In this document: piece by piece, positions 44,225-52,638 of the stretch
Layout: the number at the start of each line of letters is the position of its first letter
Numbering within the stretch: the first letter of the stretch is position 1
From: CAVSRC01 sp963798195
Lineage (GTDB): Bacteria; Pseudomonadota; Alphaproteobacteria; Rhizobiales; Kaistiaceae
Direction: 5' to 3'
DNA: 64,000 nt
Assembly: GCA_963798195.1 (NCBI GenBank)
Contig: CAWCSF010000010.1
Location: 1,240,001 to 1,304,000 of the forward strand
Position numbers and translations under genes: made by a program
The notes under the pieces: model-generated
Told to the model about the DNA's origin: nothing
Seen by the model: the letters and a program-made list of their open reading frames with translations, nothing else
The model's database searches: none

Positions 44225-45935
44225 AGCTTATAACTTCCGCGGCGCCACCGGGGTGGGTCACAGAACCCTTGCGGGCCGGTCCCACGCCTTGCGCGTATTT
44301 CCAAATCGCCCCACTGGTGTAGGCATTGGCGCGCGGCTTCCAGTCCTTCTTCCGCGCCGCCAATGTGGCATCGTCGAGGCGAACCGAAAGGGTTCCCGCG
44401 ACGGCGTCGATCTCGATGATGTCACCGTCCTTGATGAGGCCGATCGGGCCGCCTTCAGCCGCTTCCGGGCCGACATGGCCAATGCAGAAGCCGCGTGTGC
44501 CGCCCGAGAAACGGCCGTCGGTGATCAGCGCCACCTTCTCGCCGGCGCCCTGGCCGTAAAGCGCCGCGGTGGTGGACAGCATCTCCGGCATGCCCGGCCC
44601 ACCCTTGGGACCAACGTAGCGGATGACGAGGACCTCGCCGTCCTTGTAGGTCCGGTTGGACACCGCCTCGAAGCACTCCTGTTCGGAGTCGAAGCAGCGC
44701 GCCGGGCCGGAAAAATGCAGAGTCTTCAAGCCAGCCACCTTCACGATGGCGCCGTCAGGCGCAAGGTTACCCCGCATCCCCACGACCCCGCCTGTGGGCG
44801 AGATCGGCTTGTCGGCCGGACGAACCACATCCTGATCCGGGTTCCAGACGACGCCCTTTAGGTTTTCGGCGATGGTCCGGCCAGTCACCGTCAGGCAGTC
44901 GCCATGAAGGAAACCGTTGTCGAGCAAGGTCTTCATCACCAGCGGAACACCGCCGGCCTCGAAGAGATCCTTGGCGACGTAACGGCCGCCCGGCTTCATG
45001 TCAGCTATATAGGGCGTGCGCTTGAAGATTTCAGCGACATCGAACAGATCGAATTCGATCCCGCACTCGTGAGCAATTGCCGGAAGGTGCAGGCCGGCAT
45101 TCGTGGAGCCACCGGAGGCGGCAACCACGGTCGCGGCGTTCTCGAGCGCCTTCCGCGTGACAATATCCCTGGGACGGATGTTGCGCGCGACGAGTTCCAT
45201 CACCTTTTCGCCCGCCGCCATGCAGAACCGGTCTCTAATCTCGTAGGGCGCCGGAGCGCCGGCCGAATAGGGAAGCGCCAGCCCGATGGCCTCGGAGACC
45301 ATCGCCATGGTGTTGGCTGTGAACTGACCACCGCAAGCGCCGGCCGAGGGACACGCAACCTGCTCGAGCAGTTCGAGGTCCGCGTCCGACATCTTGCCGA
45401 CCGAGTGCAGACCGACCGCCTCGAAAACATCGACGACAGTGACGTCGCGGCCCTTGAACGTTCCGGGCAGGATCGACCCGCCGTAGATGAAGACCGACGG
45501 CACATTGAGGCGAACCATCGCCATCATCATGCCGGGCAATGACTTGTCGCAGCCAGCCAGGCCGACCAGTGCGTCATAGCCATGGCCGCGCATCGTCAAT
45601 TCGACTGAATCCGCAATGACTTCGCGAGACGGGAGCGAGGACTTCATGCCCTCGTGGCCCATGGCGATACCATCGGTAACCGTGATGGTGCAGAACTCGC
45701 GCGGTGTTCCGTTGGCAGCCGCCACACCCTGCTTCACCGCCTGCGCCTGACGCATGAGCGAGATGTTGCACGGCGCGGCCTCGTTCCAGCAGGAGGCAAC
45801 GCCGACGAACGGCTGGTGGATCTGCTGGGGCGACAGGCCCATCGCATAGTAATAGGAACGATGCGGAGCATGCTCCGGCCCTTCCGTAACGTGACGGCTG
45901 GGCAGCTTCCGCTTATCGAACACACGCGCTTCCAT
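44211..45935 (-). CDS. ilvD: Dihydroxy-acid dehydratase
   Basis: Iron-sulfur dehydratase of branched-chain amino acid synthesis. The 574-residue protein has the cluster cysteines in VASCWNEAAPCN, LAGCDKSLPGMMMAM and CPSAGACGGQFTANTMAM, and the C-terminal TDGRFSGGTRGFCIGHVGPEAAEGGPI active-site loop. The ATG at 45935 begins MEARVFDKRKLPSRHVTEGP, the family start. It supplies the step after IlvC; threonine ammonia-lyase (ilvA) is at 4.6 kb. The Sel1 gene starts inside its last codons. Confidence 0.97.
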   Translation of the reverse strand: MEARVFDKRKLPSRHVTEGPEHAPHRSYYYAMGLSPQQIHQPFVGVASCWNEAAPCNISLMRQAQAVKQGVAAANGTPREFCTITVTDGIAMGHEGMKSSLPSREVIADSVELTMRGHGYDALVGLAGCDKSLPGMMMAMVRLNVPSVFIYGGSILPGTFKGRDVTVVDVFEAVGLHSVGKMSDADLELLEQVACPSAGACGGQFTANTMAMVSEAIGLALPYSAGAPAPYEIRDRFCMAAGEKVMELVARNIRPRDIVTRKALENAATVVAASGGSTNAGLHLPAIAHECGIEFDLFDVAEIFKRTPYIADMKPGGRYVAKDLFEAGGVPLVMKTLLDNGFLHGDCLTVTGRTIAENLKGVVWNPDQDVVRPADKPISPTGGVVGMRGNLAPDGAIVKVAGLKTLHFSGPARCFDSEQECFEAVSNRTYKDGEVLVIRYVGPKGGPGMPEMLSTTAALYGQGAGEKVALITDGRFSGGTRGFCIGHVGPEAAEGGPIGLIKDGDIIEIDAVAGTLSVRLDDATLAARKKDWKPRANAYTSGAIWKYAQGVGPARKGSVTHPGGAAEVISYADI

Positions 45936-46322
45936 TCTCACCCTCACCAGGACTGCCCGCCTGCTCGGCGCGGACCGCACAAATCAGCGCCGCATCAGCG
46001 ACGAAGGAACCACCCAACCGCGCGATCCCTCACTCGTCCCCTCAAGCGCTTGCCCTCATCGGCAGGCTGCCTGATAGACCGCGAAACTTGTTTCAGTTTA
46101 TGGCTGAAAGGCGGCGCACTGCTCCCTCATATCGAGGAGAGGTTAACTTCCCGCAACACTGTGGCGGTCGAGCAACAGACGGAACCGGGGCACTCCCCCG
46201 AGGCGTGCCGAAAAGCCTGCAAAAACGATTGTGCGCAATTCTTGGGCGGTTTCGCGGCCGGGTGACTAAACTAGCGGCGACTCGGCGCTGGGGGCCGCGT
46301 CCATCACGGAAAGGCGGGGGCC
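45936..46322. other. 387-bp intergenic region between ilvD and a divergent membrane-protein gene
   Basis: No gene is convincing here: the plus-strand reading frame that crosses it has no recognisable product and is a shadow of ilvD. The region should hold two divergent promoters. TTTCAG and CTGAAA near 46091-46110 form a small inverted repeat around TTTATGG. I saw no leucine- or valine-rich leader peptide or clear attenuator stem for ilvD. Confidence 0.5.
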
Positions 46323-46700
46323 ATGGCTTTGGCAGATCGGTTCTTTATCGTCGCGATTCTGTTTGCGTTGACTGGAATGACCGTGGGCATCTGGATGGGC
46401 ATCAACGGGCCGGAGGTTTTCAACTTCGCCCCCGTGCACGCCCACATCAACCTGGTCGGCTGGGCCACGCTCTTCCTATGCGGCCTGTGGTACCGCGGCG
46501 CGCCCGCCGCCGCCGGCACAACTCTGGCGCACATCCATTTCTGGTGCGCCCTGGTGGGGGCCATCCTGCTGGTCATCGGCATCCTGGGCGCGGTGCTGCC
46601 GAACCCGACGCTGGATCTCGTCGTCATCCCGGGTTCACTGCTGACCGCGCTCGCAATGATCCTCTTCCTGATCATCGTCGCGCGCCACCGAAGCGCCTGA
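46323..46700 (+). CDS. Small membrane protein related to haem-copper oxidase subunit I
   Basis: 125 residues with about four helices. Histidines lie in APVHAHINLVGWATLFLCGLWY and TTLAHIHFWCALVGA, the same HAH and HIH placement as in the two-helix segments of cbb3-type oxidase subunit I. Small proteins of this kind (often named cytochrome c oxidase subunit I-like) are found in alphaproteobacteria without the rest of an oxidase. Whether it binds haem is unknown. A perfect terminator stem follows at 46715. Confidence 0.75.
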   Translation: MALADRFFIVAILFALTGMTVGIWMGINGPEVFNFAPVHAHINLVGWATLFLCGLWYRGAPAAAGTTLAHIHFWCALVGAILLVIGILGAVLPNPTLDLVVIPGSLLTALAMILFLIIVARHRSA

Positions 46701-46714
46701 GCCATAGGGAATGC

Positions 46715-46737
46715 GGAGGCCGCGACGCGCGGCCTCC
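46715..46737. terminator. Hairpin between convergent genes
   Basis: GGAGGCCGCG at 46715-46724 pairs exactly with CGCGGCCTCC at 46728-46737 around a 3-base loop. It lies in the 49-bp gap between the plus-strand membrane-protein gene and the minus-strand GST gene. The plus side is followed by a moderately T-rich stretch, so a shared terminator is likely though not a textbook one. Confidence 0.65.
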
Positions 46738-46749
46738 CTGTTGGCTCTT

Positions 46750-47445
46750 TCAGCGCTGACCGTAAAGGACCTTGCGCTGCTCTTCCGGATCGATCGGCTT
46801 CTCGTCCGGTGGGGCCTTCAGCGCCACACCCGTTTGCACGGCGGGGCGGGCCTCGATCCGCTTGGCCCATGCCTCGACATTGGGGAACTCGGCGATGTCG
46901 ACGTCGCGGTTCTGCCAGTTGCGCACCCAGCCGAAGAGCGCCATGTCGGCGATCGAATAGTCGTCGGCGACATAGTCCCTGCCCTTCAAACGATCGTTGA
47001 GGACGCGGTATAGCCGATGCACCTCATCGGCGAAGCGCTTCATGGCGTATGCGTTGTCCGGATTGAACCGCTTGAAGTGTCCGTACTGGCCGAAGGTCGG
47101 GCCGACATGAGCCATCTGCCAGATCAGCCACTCGTTGATCTTCACCCGCTGACGGGCATCCTTGCCATAGAACCTGCCGAATTTCTCGCCGAGATAGATG
47201 AGGATGGCGGCGGACTCGAAGACCGAGATCGGTTTTCCATCCGGCCCCTCCGGATCGATGATCGCCGGCATGCGATTGTTGGGGGCTATGGCCAGGAAGT
47301 CCGGCTTGAACTGGTCACCTCTGCCGATGTTGACGAAGCGTGTCACGTAGGGGACGCCCAGTTCCTCCAGCATGATGGAAATCTTGAAGCCATTCGCGGT
47401 GGCCCAATAGAAAAGTTCGATCGGCTTGGTTTGCTTTGGGGGCAT
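46750..47445 (-). CDS. Glutathione S-transferase (YfcG/Ure2p-like)
   Basis: 231 residues. KPIELFYWATANGFKISIMLEELGVPY with the TANG/K pattern, then NNRMPAIIDPEGPDGKPISVFESAAILIYLGEKFG and the C-terminal QMAHVGPTFGQYGHFKRF block are typical of YfcG-type GSTs, which act as disulfide-bond reductases with glutathione. The start ATG at 47445 fits the family. A CCAAG-AATA-CTTGG inverted repeat at 47486-47499 lies 41 bp upstream and could be a regulator site. Confidence 0.92.
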   Translation of the reverse strand: MPPKQTKPIELFYWATANGFKISIMLEELGVPYVTRFVNIGRGDQFKPDFLAIAPNNRMPAIIDPEGPDGKPISVFESAAILIYLGEKFGRFYGKDARQRVKINEWLIWQMAHVGPTFGQYGHFKRFNPDNAYAMKRFADEVHRLYRVLNDRLKGRDYVADDYSIADMALFGWVRNWQNRDVDIAEFPNVEAWAKRIEARPAVQTGVALKAPPDEKPIDPEEQRKVLYGQR

Positions 47446-47675
47446 GACAGGTCCTTGGGGGAGTAAGGAAGATGGCGGGAAGGAACCAAGAATACTTGGC
47501 CTCTCTGTGCCGACTGGCAAGGGAACGCTTTGCCTACATTAGAAGCATCACGGGCACAGAAATGCTGATGAAACTGTCAATCGCGGCGAATCTTCTAACC
47601 ATCTAGCAAGTAAATCAGGTTAGGCACCGCGTATCACACATGGAGAGCCCAAGGATCGGTGCGGGGAGCATGGAT

Positions 47676-48755
47676 ATGCAGCGTCAGATCGTTCGTTTCA
47701 CACTGCTTGGAGCGGCATGGGTCGCGGCGACGGCCGCTGCCGCGCACTCGCTAGACACCACTAGGCTGCCGCTCGGCGACAACAAGATCACCGACCATGC
47801 CGAGACCGGCTACCTGTGGGCCTGCCACACAAATCCGGAAGCCGGCGGCGCGCAAGTCGATGGCCCGTGGATCGACGCGGCCAACGGCACCTGGAACCTC
47901 GACGAGAAAGTGTCGGTGAGCGGCTCGGTCACCTGGCCGCATTCGCTCTCGATCAGCGTGCAGGGCGATCAGCGGGTGTTTGCCACCAACGACCTGCCGA
48001 ACCATCCGACCGGCGTCTTCCCGATCGCATCAACGGAGGAAGCCTACAAGTACGACCGCAATCCCAATCGCATCGCAGAACAGGATTTCGGCTTCGATCT
48101 TCCGGCGAACCCGGTCGTGCTCGACAAGCCGCTGTGCGCACCCGGCGCCGTCGGCATTCTCCTTTCCGGCGTCGTCCTGTTCAACGCCGTCGATGCGCCC
48201 GGCCGCGACGCTGTCGCTCATGAAACGCAGGACGACTGCCAAGGCCACCCGCAGGCAGGCAGCGTCTATCACTATCACAACGGCAGCCGCTGCGTTCTGG
48301 AGTCGCTGGACTCCGGCACCGGTCCGTCGAAGCTCATCGGCTATGCCGTCGATGGCTTCGGCATCTACGGCCCGCGCGACGAGAACGGCAACGAGCTCTC
48401 ATCAGCCGATCTCGACGCATGCCACGGCCGGGTGAGCGCGGTCGAGTGGGACGGCAAGACGGTGGAAATGTACCACTACGTCGCCACGCTCGATTTTCCC
48501 TATACGGTCGGCTGCCTGCGCGGCGCCTACAGCAACGAGGACGTGATGACGATCAGCGGCCCGCAACTCGAGGGCGCAATGGCTCGAGGCCGGCAGAACG
48601 GCGGACCCGACCTTCGGGCGGCCGCCGCGAAGCTCGGCATCAGCGAGGATACGCTGGTGCGGGCACTGGGCACGCCGCCGCCGGACCTCGACACGGCGGC
48701 CGCGAAGCTGGGCATCAGCCGCAAGGCACTGTCGAGCGCGCTCGGCATCCCGTAG
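47676..48755 (+). CDS. YHYH-domain secreted protein with C-terminal repeats
   Basis: About 359 residues: signal peptide (RFTLLGAAWVAATAAAAHS), then a YHYH domain with SVYHYHNGSRC, DGFGIYGPRDENGN and VEMYHYVATLDFPYTVGCLRG, which give the family its name. The last 50 residues hold two copies of a DL..AAAKLGIS...L..ALG unit joined by TPPP. The HGHN-rich pattern suggests metal binding at the surface; function is not known. ATG 47676 has GGGGAG seven bases upstream and is preferred over ATG codons at 47670 and 47640. Confidence 0.85.
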   Translation: MQRQIVRFTLLGAAWVAATAAAAHSLDTTRLPLGDNKITDHAETGYLWACHTNPEAGGAQVDGPWIDAANGTWNLDEKVSVSGSVTWPHSLSISVQGDQRVFATNDLPNHPTGVFPIASTEEAYKYDRNPNRIAEQDFGFDLPANPVVLDKPLCAPGAVGILLSGVVLFNAVDAPGRDAVAHETQDDCQGHPQAGSVYHYHNGSRCVLESLDSGTGPSKLIGYAVDGFGIYGPRDENGNELSSADLDACHGRVSAVEWDGKTVEMYHYVATLDFPYTVGCLRGAYSNEDVMTISGPQLEGAMARGRQNGGPDLRAAAAKLGISEDTLVRALGTPPPDLDTAAAKLGISRKALSSALGIP

Positions 48756-48786
48756 TCCGAAGAAGCGCGCCGCGCACGGCCGATCA

Positions 48787-49440
48787 TCAGGCCGGTGGGG
48801 TGGGCAGCTTCTCGAGATGCGCGAGGAGATGCCGCCGTTCGCGCTCTGCCAGCGGCGGAGCAAGGAAGCGGTGGAGCGTCGCCGCATCGTGCGCGGTCGC
48901 ATAATTCTCGCGGAAGAGTTCCAGCGCGGTCACCCGGTCGCCGGCATAGGGCGTGAGGCCGACCGGATCACCTATGCGCACGTTGCCCTCGACGATGACG
49001 CGGCAATACAGTCCGGGCCGCTCGGCATCGCGGAACCGCTTCACGAATTGCGGATCGCCCATGCGCCGCGCCAGCGTCGCGCACGGGATGCGCGGGGCCG
49101 ATACTTCGACCACCACCGTGTCGCCGATCGCCAGCCGGTCGCCGACGGCACAGCCGGCGCTCTCCAGGCCGGCGACGGTGAGGTTGTCACCGAAGGTGCC
49201 CGGCGCCATCGCCTCGCCCAGTTCGTGCGCCCACCAGTCATAGTCGATGCTGCCGTAGACGTAGACCGCCTGGTCCGGTCCACCATGGTGTCGGGCGTCG
49301 GCAATGAAGTCGCCGGCCAGACCGAGTTTGCCGATGCGAACCGGGCCGTCCGACGGCGCCTTGAAGATGCCGGTCGGCACAAGCTGCCGGCCCATGTCGA
49401 GCGGCCTCTCGTGGCCGAGATTGACGCTCCGCAGGATCAT
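48787..49440 (-). CDS. MOSC domain-containing protein
   Basis: 217 residues of the MOSC superfamily, whose members bind pyranopterin-molybdenum or carry sulfur. Typical pieces: FKAPSDGPVRIGKLGLAGDFIADARHHGGPDQAVYVYGSIDYDWW, PGTFGDNLTVAGL and SAPRIPCATLARRMGDPQFVKRF, where the conserved cysteine of the family lies in the IPC segment. YiiM-like in layout, which suggests a role in detoxifying N-hydroxylated bases, by inference. The start overlaps the aldose epimerase stop (ATGA). Confidence 0.9.
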   Translation of the reverse strand: MILRSVNLGHERPLDMGRQLVPTGIFKAPSDGPVRIGKLGLAGDFIADARHHGGPDQAVYVYGSIDYDWWAHELGEAMAPGTFGDNLTVAGLESAGCAVGDRLAIGDTVVVEVSAPRIPCATLARRMGDPQFVKRFRDAERPGLYCRVIVEGNVRIGDPVGLTPYAGDRVTALELFRENYATAHDAATLHRFLAPPLAERERRHLLAHLEKLPTPPA

Positions 49441-50367
49441 GGCCGGGCCGCCGCCTCGTAGCGCAGTTCGGCGGCGTATTGCGCCGTCCCGCCCGGCTCG
49501 AGAAAGCGCATCGACGGCTTGTCGGACAGTTCGCCGGCGAATCCTTCCGGATCGGCGTAGCCGGTCCATGTCTCGATGCTGAGATAAGGCGCGCCGGCCT
49601 TGGCCCACAGCGCGAAGTGCGGGAAATCCCCGGCGTCAACGACGATGGCGCCGCCAACGCCGTTCTCGAAGCGGACGCTGTGGCTGTTGGCGTCGAAGAA
49701 GCAGAGCGGCGTGCCCGCGATCAGGCCGTCGACCAGTGGGAGGCGCCGGCCTTCCATCGGCACCGGCTGCCGCGTGGACAGAAACACGCCGCCATCGCCG
49801 ACCCTGGGCACGGTCGGTGCTTCCGCCTTCTCGAACAAAATGGAATGGCCATGCTTCTCGCCGCCGGCGAACGGCCAGTTGAATCCGGGATGGAAACCGA
49901 TCGCATAGGGCATGACGACCACGCCCGGATTATGAACCGTGAACGCGGCGGAGAGCGCCGTATCCGTGACGCGGTATTCGACGGTCAGCGCGAACGCGAA
50001 CGGATAGGCGGCGCGGGTTTCAGGATCGTCGCGCAGCGCCATGCGCACGATGATCAGGGCCCTGATCCTCGACGGTGAACATCGCGGTCGGGGCGACGCC
50101 GTGGATGGGGATGGGATAATCGACGCCATCGACCTTGATGGTGCCGTTTATGGTCTGGCCGCAGAGCGGGAACAGGACCGGCGAACTCTTCGGCCACCAC
50201 GTCGGATCGCCGTCCCAGAGAAGCTCGGTACCACCGACCGACCACGACACTGGCTCGGCGCCGCGGGTCGCAATCCCCGCGCGACCTGACCCGGAGCGCA
50301 ATTCGATTACGGGCGACGCCGGTCGTGGCGGATCGGTCCACGGACCGGGAGGACGCGGATTGGGCAC
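49437..50367 (-). pseudogene. Aldose 1-epimerase family protein, interrupted by a one-base frameshift
   Basis: Mutarotase-type protein. The N-terminal part (VIELRSGSGRAGIATRGAEPVSWSVGG, the WWPKSSPVLFPLCGQ segment, YPIPIHGVAPTAMFTVEDQG) and the C-terminal part (VRMALRDDPETRAAYPFAF, VMPYAIGFHPGFNWPF with the catalytic histidine, SIETWTGYADPEG) lie in different frames. Removing one base at about 50049 joins QGPDH to VRMALRDD. The start is GTG at 50367, divergent from the lactonase gene. Substrate preference is not clear. A single indel in an intact gene suggests a sequencing error. Confidence 0.85.
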
Positions 50368-50560
50368 CGATAGGGCTCTCTCAGGTTTTCACCGGACGCC
50401 ATGCGGCATCGACGGCGCGTCGCGGGGGCAAGGCACACTACGGACGCACCGGGCGTCTTGTCGAGGTGGGTGCGGACGGCCGCCGCTTGGCTTGTCAGGC
50501 TGGCGGGAAGCTGCAACCCTCACGCCCGAACAACAAGAACAAGGTCGCGGGAGGAAAACC

Positions 50561-51355
50561 ATGCCGACACCCGAGTACGAAGTCTTCGCACTGCGCTACG
50601 CCGTTTCGGGGCCCAAGGCGCAGCACGAGGTGCTGATCTGGCCGGACGACCACACGGCGCAGATGCCTCTCGACTTCTATATCTGGGCGGTGCGCGGCGG
50701 CGGGCGCACGATCGTACTGGATACCGGGTTCGACCCCGCGAGCGCCCAGCGGCGTGGCCGCGACCTCATGCGCTCGCCCATCGACGCGCTGAAGAAGATC
50801 GACATCGATGCGGCGGAGGTAAAGGACGTCGTGCTCAGCCACATGCACTGGGACCATGCCGGCCACTGGCACGAGTTTCCCAAGGCGACATTCCACCTCC
50901 AGGACGCGGAGATGACGTACTGCACCGGCCGCTGCATGTGTTACGAGCCGCTACGCCGGACGTTCGACGTCGAGCAGGTGACGACGGCGGTACGCCATGT
51001 CTTCGCCGACCGCGTCAAGTTTCACGACGGCAGCGCCGAGATCGCGCCCGGCATCACGCTGCATCTGGTTGGCGGGCATTCGGGCGGGATGCAGATCATG
51101 CGCGTGCCGACCGCGCGCGGCTGGGTCGTGCTCGCCAGCGACGCCACGCATTTCTGGCACAACATCCGCAAGCGCAGCCCGTTCGTGATCGTCCACAACC
51201 TCCAGAAGATGATCGAGGGCTGGCTGCTCTGCGAAGAACTTGCCGACGGGCCGGATCACATCATCCCCGGTCACGATCCTGCGGTGCTGCGGCGATTCCC
51301 CAAGGTGCCCGGCGACCCGGACACCGCAATGCTGCATCTGCCACCGGCGGCCTGA
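50561..51355 (+). CDS. Metallo-beta-lactamase-fold N-acyl homoserine lactonase-family protein
   Basis: 264 residues with the binuclear zinc motif VVLSHMHWDHAGHWHEFP (HxHxDH), LHLVGGHSGGMQIM, WVVLASDATHFWHN and DHIIPGHDPAVLRRFP. The pattern matches the AiiA-like lactonase branch. Enzymes of this branch open acyl-homoserine lactones or related lactones; whether this one quenches quorum signals is untested, as no signal synthase is seen in the window. GGGAGGAAAA lies right before the ATG at 50561. Confidence 0.88.
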   Translation: MPTPEYEVFALRYAVSGPKAQHEVLIWPDDHTAQMPLDFYIWAVRGGGRTIVLDTGFDPASAQRRGRDLMRSPIDALKKIDIDAAEVKDVVLSHMHWDHAGHWHEFPKATFHLQDAEMTYCTGRCMCYEPLRRTFDVEQVTTAVRHVFADRVKFHDGSAEIAPGITLHLVGGHSGGMQIMRVPTARGWVVLASDATHFWHNIRKRSPFVIVHNLQKMIEGWLLCEELADGPDHIIPGHDPAVLRRFPKVPGDPDTAMLHLPPAA

Positions 51356-51359
51356 CGCC

Positions 51360-51699
51360 TCAGCAGTGCTTCTCTTTCTCGACGCGGACGATGCGGCTGA
51401 TATTGGTCTTCTCGACGCCGTTGAGCGGCACGTTTGCCGCATTGGCCACCGTGCAATCGGAATTGTCGAAGGCTGCTTTCGCCGCGGCGGTTTTGAAGCA
51501 ATAGCCGTTGTCGTTGTAGATCGAGTTGCGCACCGTCCACAGCGAGTCGCAGGACAGTTGGCGGAGCGCCGAATACGGCGCCACGTCGGTGTCGGTGCAG
51601 CCAACGCCCGAACTCGAAACAGGACGCCATCGCCGGGCCAGAGGCGGCGGCGAGGATGAGACAGGCGGCAAGGGACGGCAGGCGGGTTGCGCGAAGCAT
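51360..51699 (-). pseudogene. Small secreted YARHG-like protein with a one-base frameshift
   Basis: The gene starts with a signal peptide (MLRATRLPSLAACLILAAASGPAMAS) and continues, in the next frame, with a Cys-containing domain like YARHG: LSCDSLWTVRNSIYNDNGYCFKTAAAKAAF, DCTVANAANVPLNGVEKTNISRIVRVEKEKHC. One base fewer at the AAA run 51617-51619 (TTT on the minus strand) joins them as MASCSSSGVGCTDTD. Length about 112 residues. Function unknown; YARHG domains occur at the cell surface. Confidence 0.6.
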
Positions 51700-51802
51700 T
51701 TTTGGGAACCTCCAGTGAAGGCACAGCGGAGATTATCACGTCGCCGGTTCGGCGCGGTGACCAAGATCACACGAAGCGCTGCCGCTCGGTTAATCTGATG
51801 TC

Positions 51803-52276
51803 ATGAACGAAGCCAGTTCCGCCGCTCCCCGCCTGTTTGTCGACGGCGACGCCTGCCCGGTGAAAGAGGAAGCATTGCGCGTCGCAGCGCGGCATCGCCT
51901 GCCGGTGGTGATCGTCTCCAACGGCGGACTGCGGCCTTCGCGCGACCCGATGGTTCGCCACGTCGTCGTGCCGAAGACGCCGGACGCGGCCGACGACTGG
52001 ATCGCGGAAAACGCAGTCGCGGGCGACATCGTCGTGACCGCCGACATCCGCCTCGCCGCACGGGCGATCGAACTGAAGGCGGCGGCGCTTGGCCCGGACG
52101 GCCGCCCGTTCACAGAGAATTCGATCGGCATGGCGCTCGCCATGCGCGACCTCAAGCAGCACCTGCGCGAGACCGGCGAAATCCGCGGGCTCAACCCCGG
52201 GTTCACCAAGGCCGACCGTTCGCGTTTCCTGAGCGAACTGGATCGCCTGGCGCGCCGGGCAAAGGCAGCGCCGTGA
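51803..52276 (+). CDS. YaiI/YqxD family protein (UPF0178)
   Basis: 157 residues: LFVDGDACPVKEEALRVAARHRLPVVIVSNGG, DDWIAENAVAGDIVVTADIRLAARAIE and GRPFTENSIGMALAMRDLKQHLRETGEI are the family signature. The fold is PIN-like with acidic residues at D7 and D-rich loops, so nuclease activity is possible but not shown. Translationally coupled to the next gene: its TGA overlaps the GTG of the LrgA-like gene. Confidence 0.92.
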   Translation: MNEASSAAPRLFVDGDACPVKEEALRVAARHRLPVVIVSNGGLRPSRDPMVRHVVVPKTPDAADDWIAENAVAGDIVVTADIRLAARAIELKAAALGPDGRPFTENSIGMALAMRDLKQHLRETGEIRGLNPGFTKADRSRFLSELDRLARRAKAAP

Positions 52277-52638
52277 TCGAGGCCCTCACCTTCCTGCTGC
52301 TGGCTCAGCTCGCCGGCGAAATCATCGTCCGGGCCATCGGCCTGCCGGTGCCCGGCCCCGTGATCGGTCTCGTTCTTCTCGCCGCGATCATGGCCTGGCG
52401 CGGCATCCCGCCGACGCTGCACACAACCGCGCTCGGCCTGCTTCGCAACCTGTCGCTGCTCTTCGTGCCAGCCGGCGTCGGCGTCATCCGCCAGGCCAAT
52501 GCGCTGGCCGACAACTGGCTGGCGCTGTCGCTGGCCCTGATCGTCTCGACAACGGCGACGCTGGCGGTGACCGCACTCGTCTTCCGCTGGGCGCAGCGGC
52601 GCTTCGGGGGAACCGGGGAAAGCGGCGACGCGCCATGA
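52273..52638 (+). CDS. CidA/LrgA family protein
   Basis: 121-residue, four-helix membrane protein: FLLLAQLAGEIIVRAIGLPVPGPVIGLVLL and LGLLRNLSLLFVPAGVGVI are the LrgA/CidA hallmarks. These holin-like proteins partner LrgB in control of murein hydrolase export or pyruvate transport, as shown in Gram-positive bacteria. The start is GTG at 52273. Its TGA overlaps the ATG of the LrgB-like gene. Confidence 0.92.
   Translation: MIEALTFLLLAQLAGEIIVRAIGLPVPGPVIGLVLLAAIMAWRGIPPTLHTTALGLLRNLSLLFVPAGVGVIRQANALADNWLALSLALIVSTTATLAVTALVFRWAQRRFGGTGESGDAP

Noticed and set aside
45654..46265. Plus-strand gene over the ilvD start and the intergenic region
   Set aside because: Arg/Pro-rich translation, opposite the conserved ilvD coding strand, with no recognisable product.
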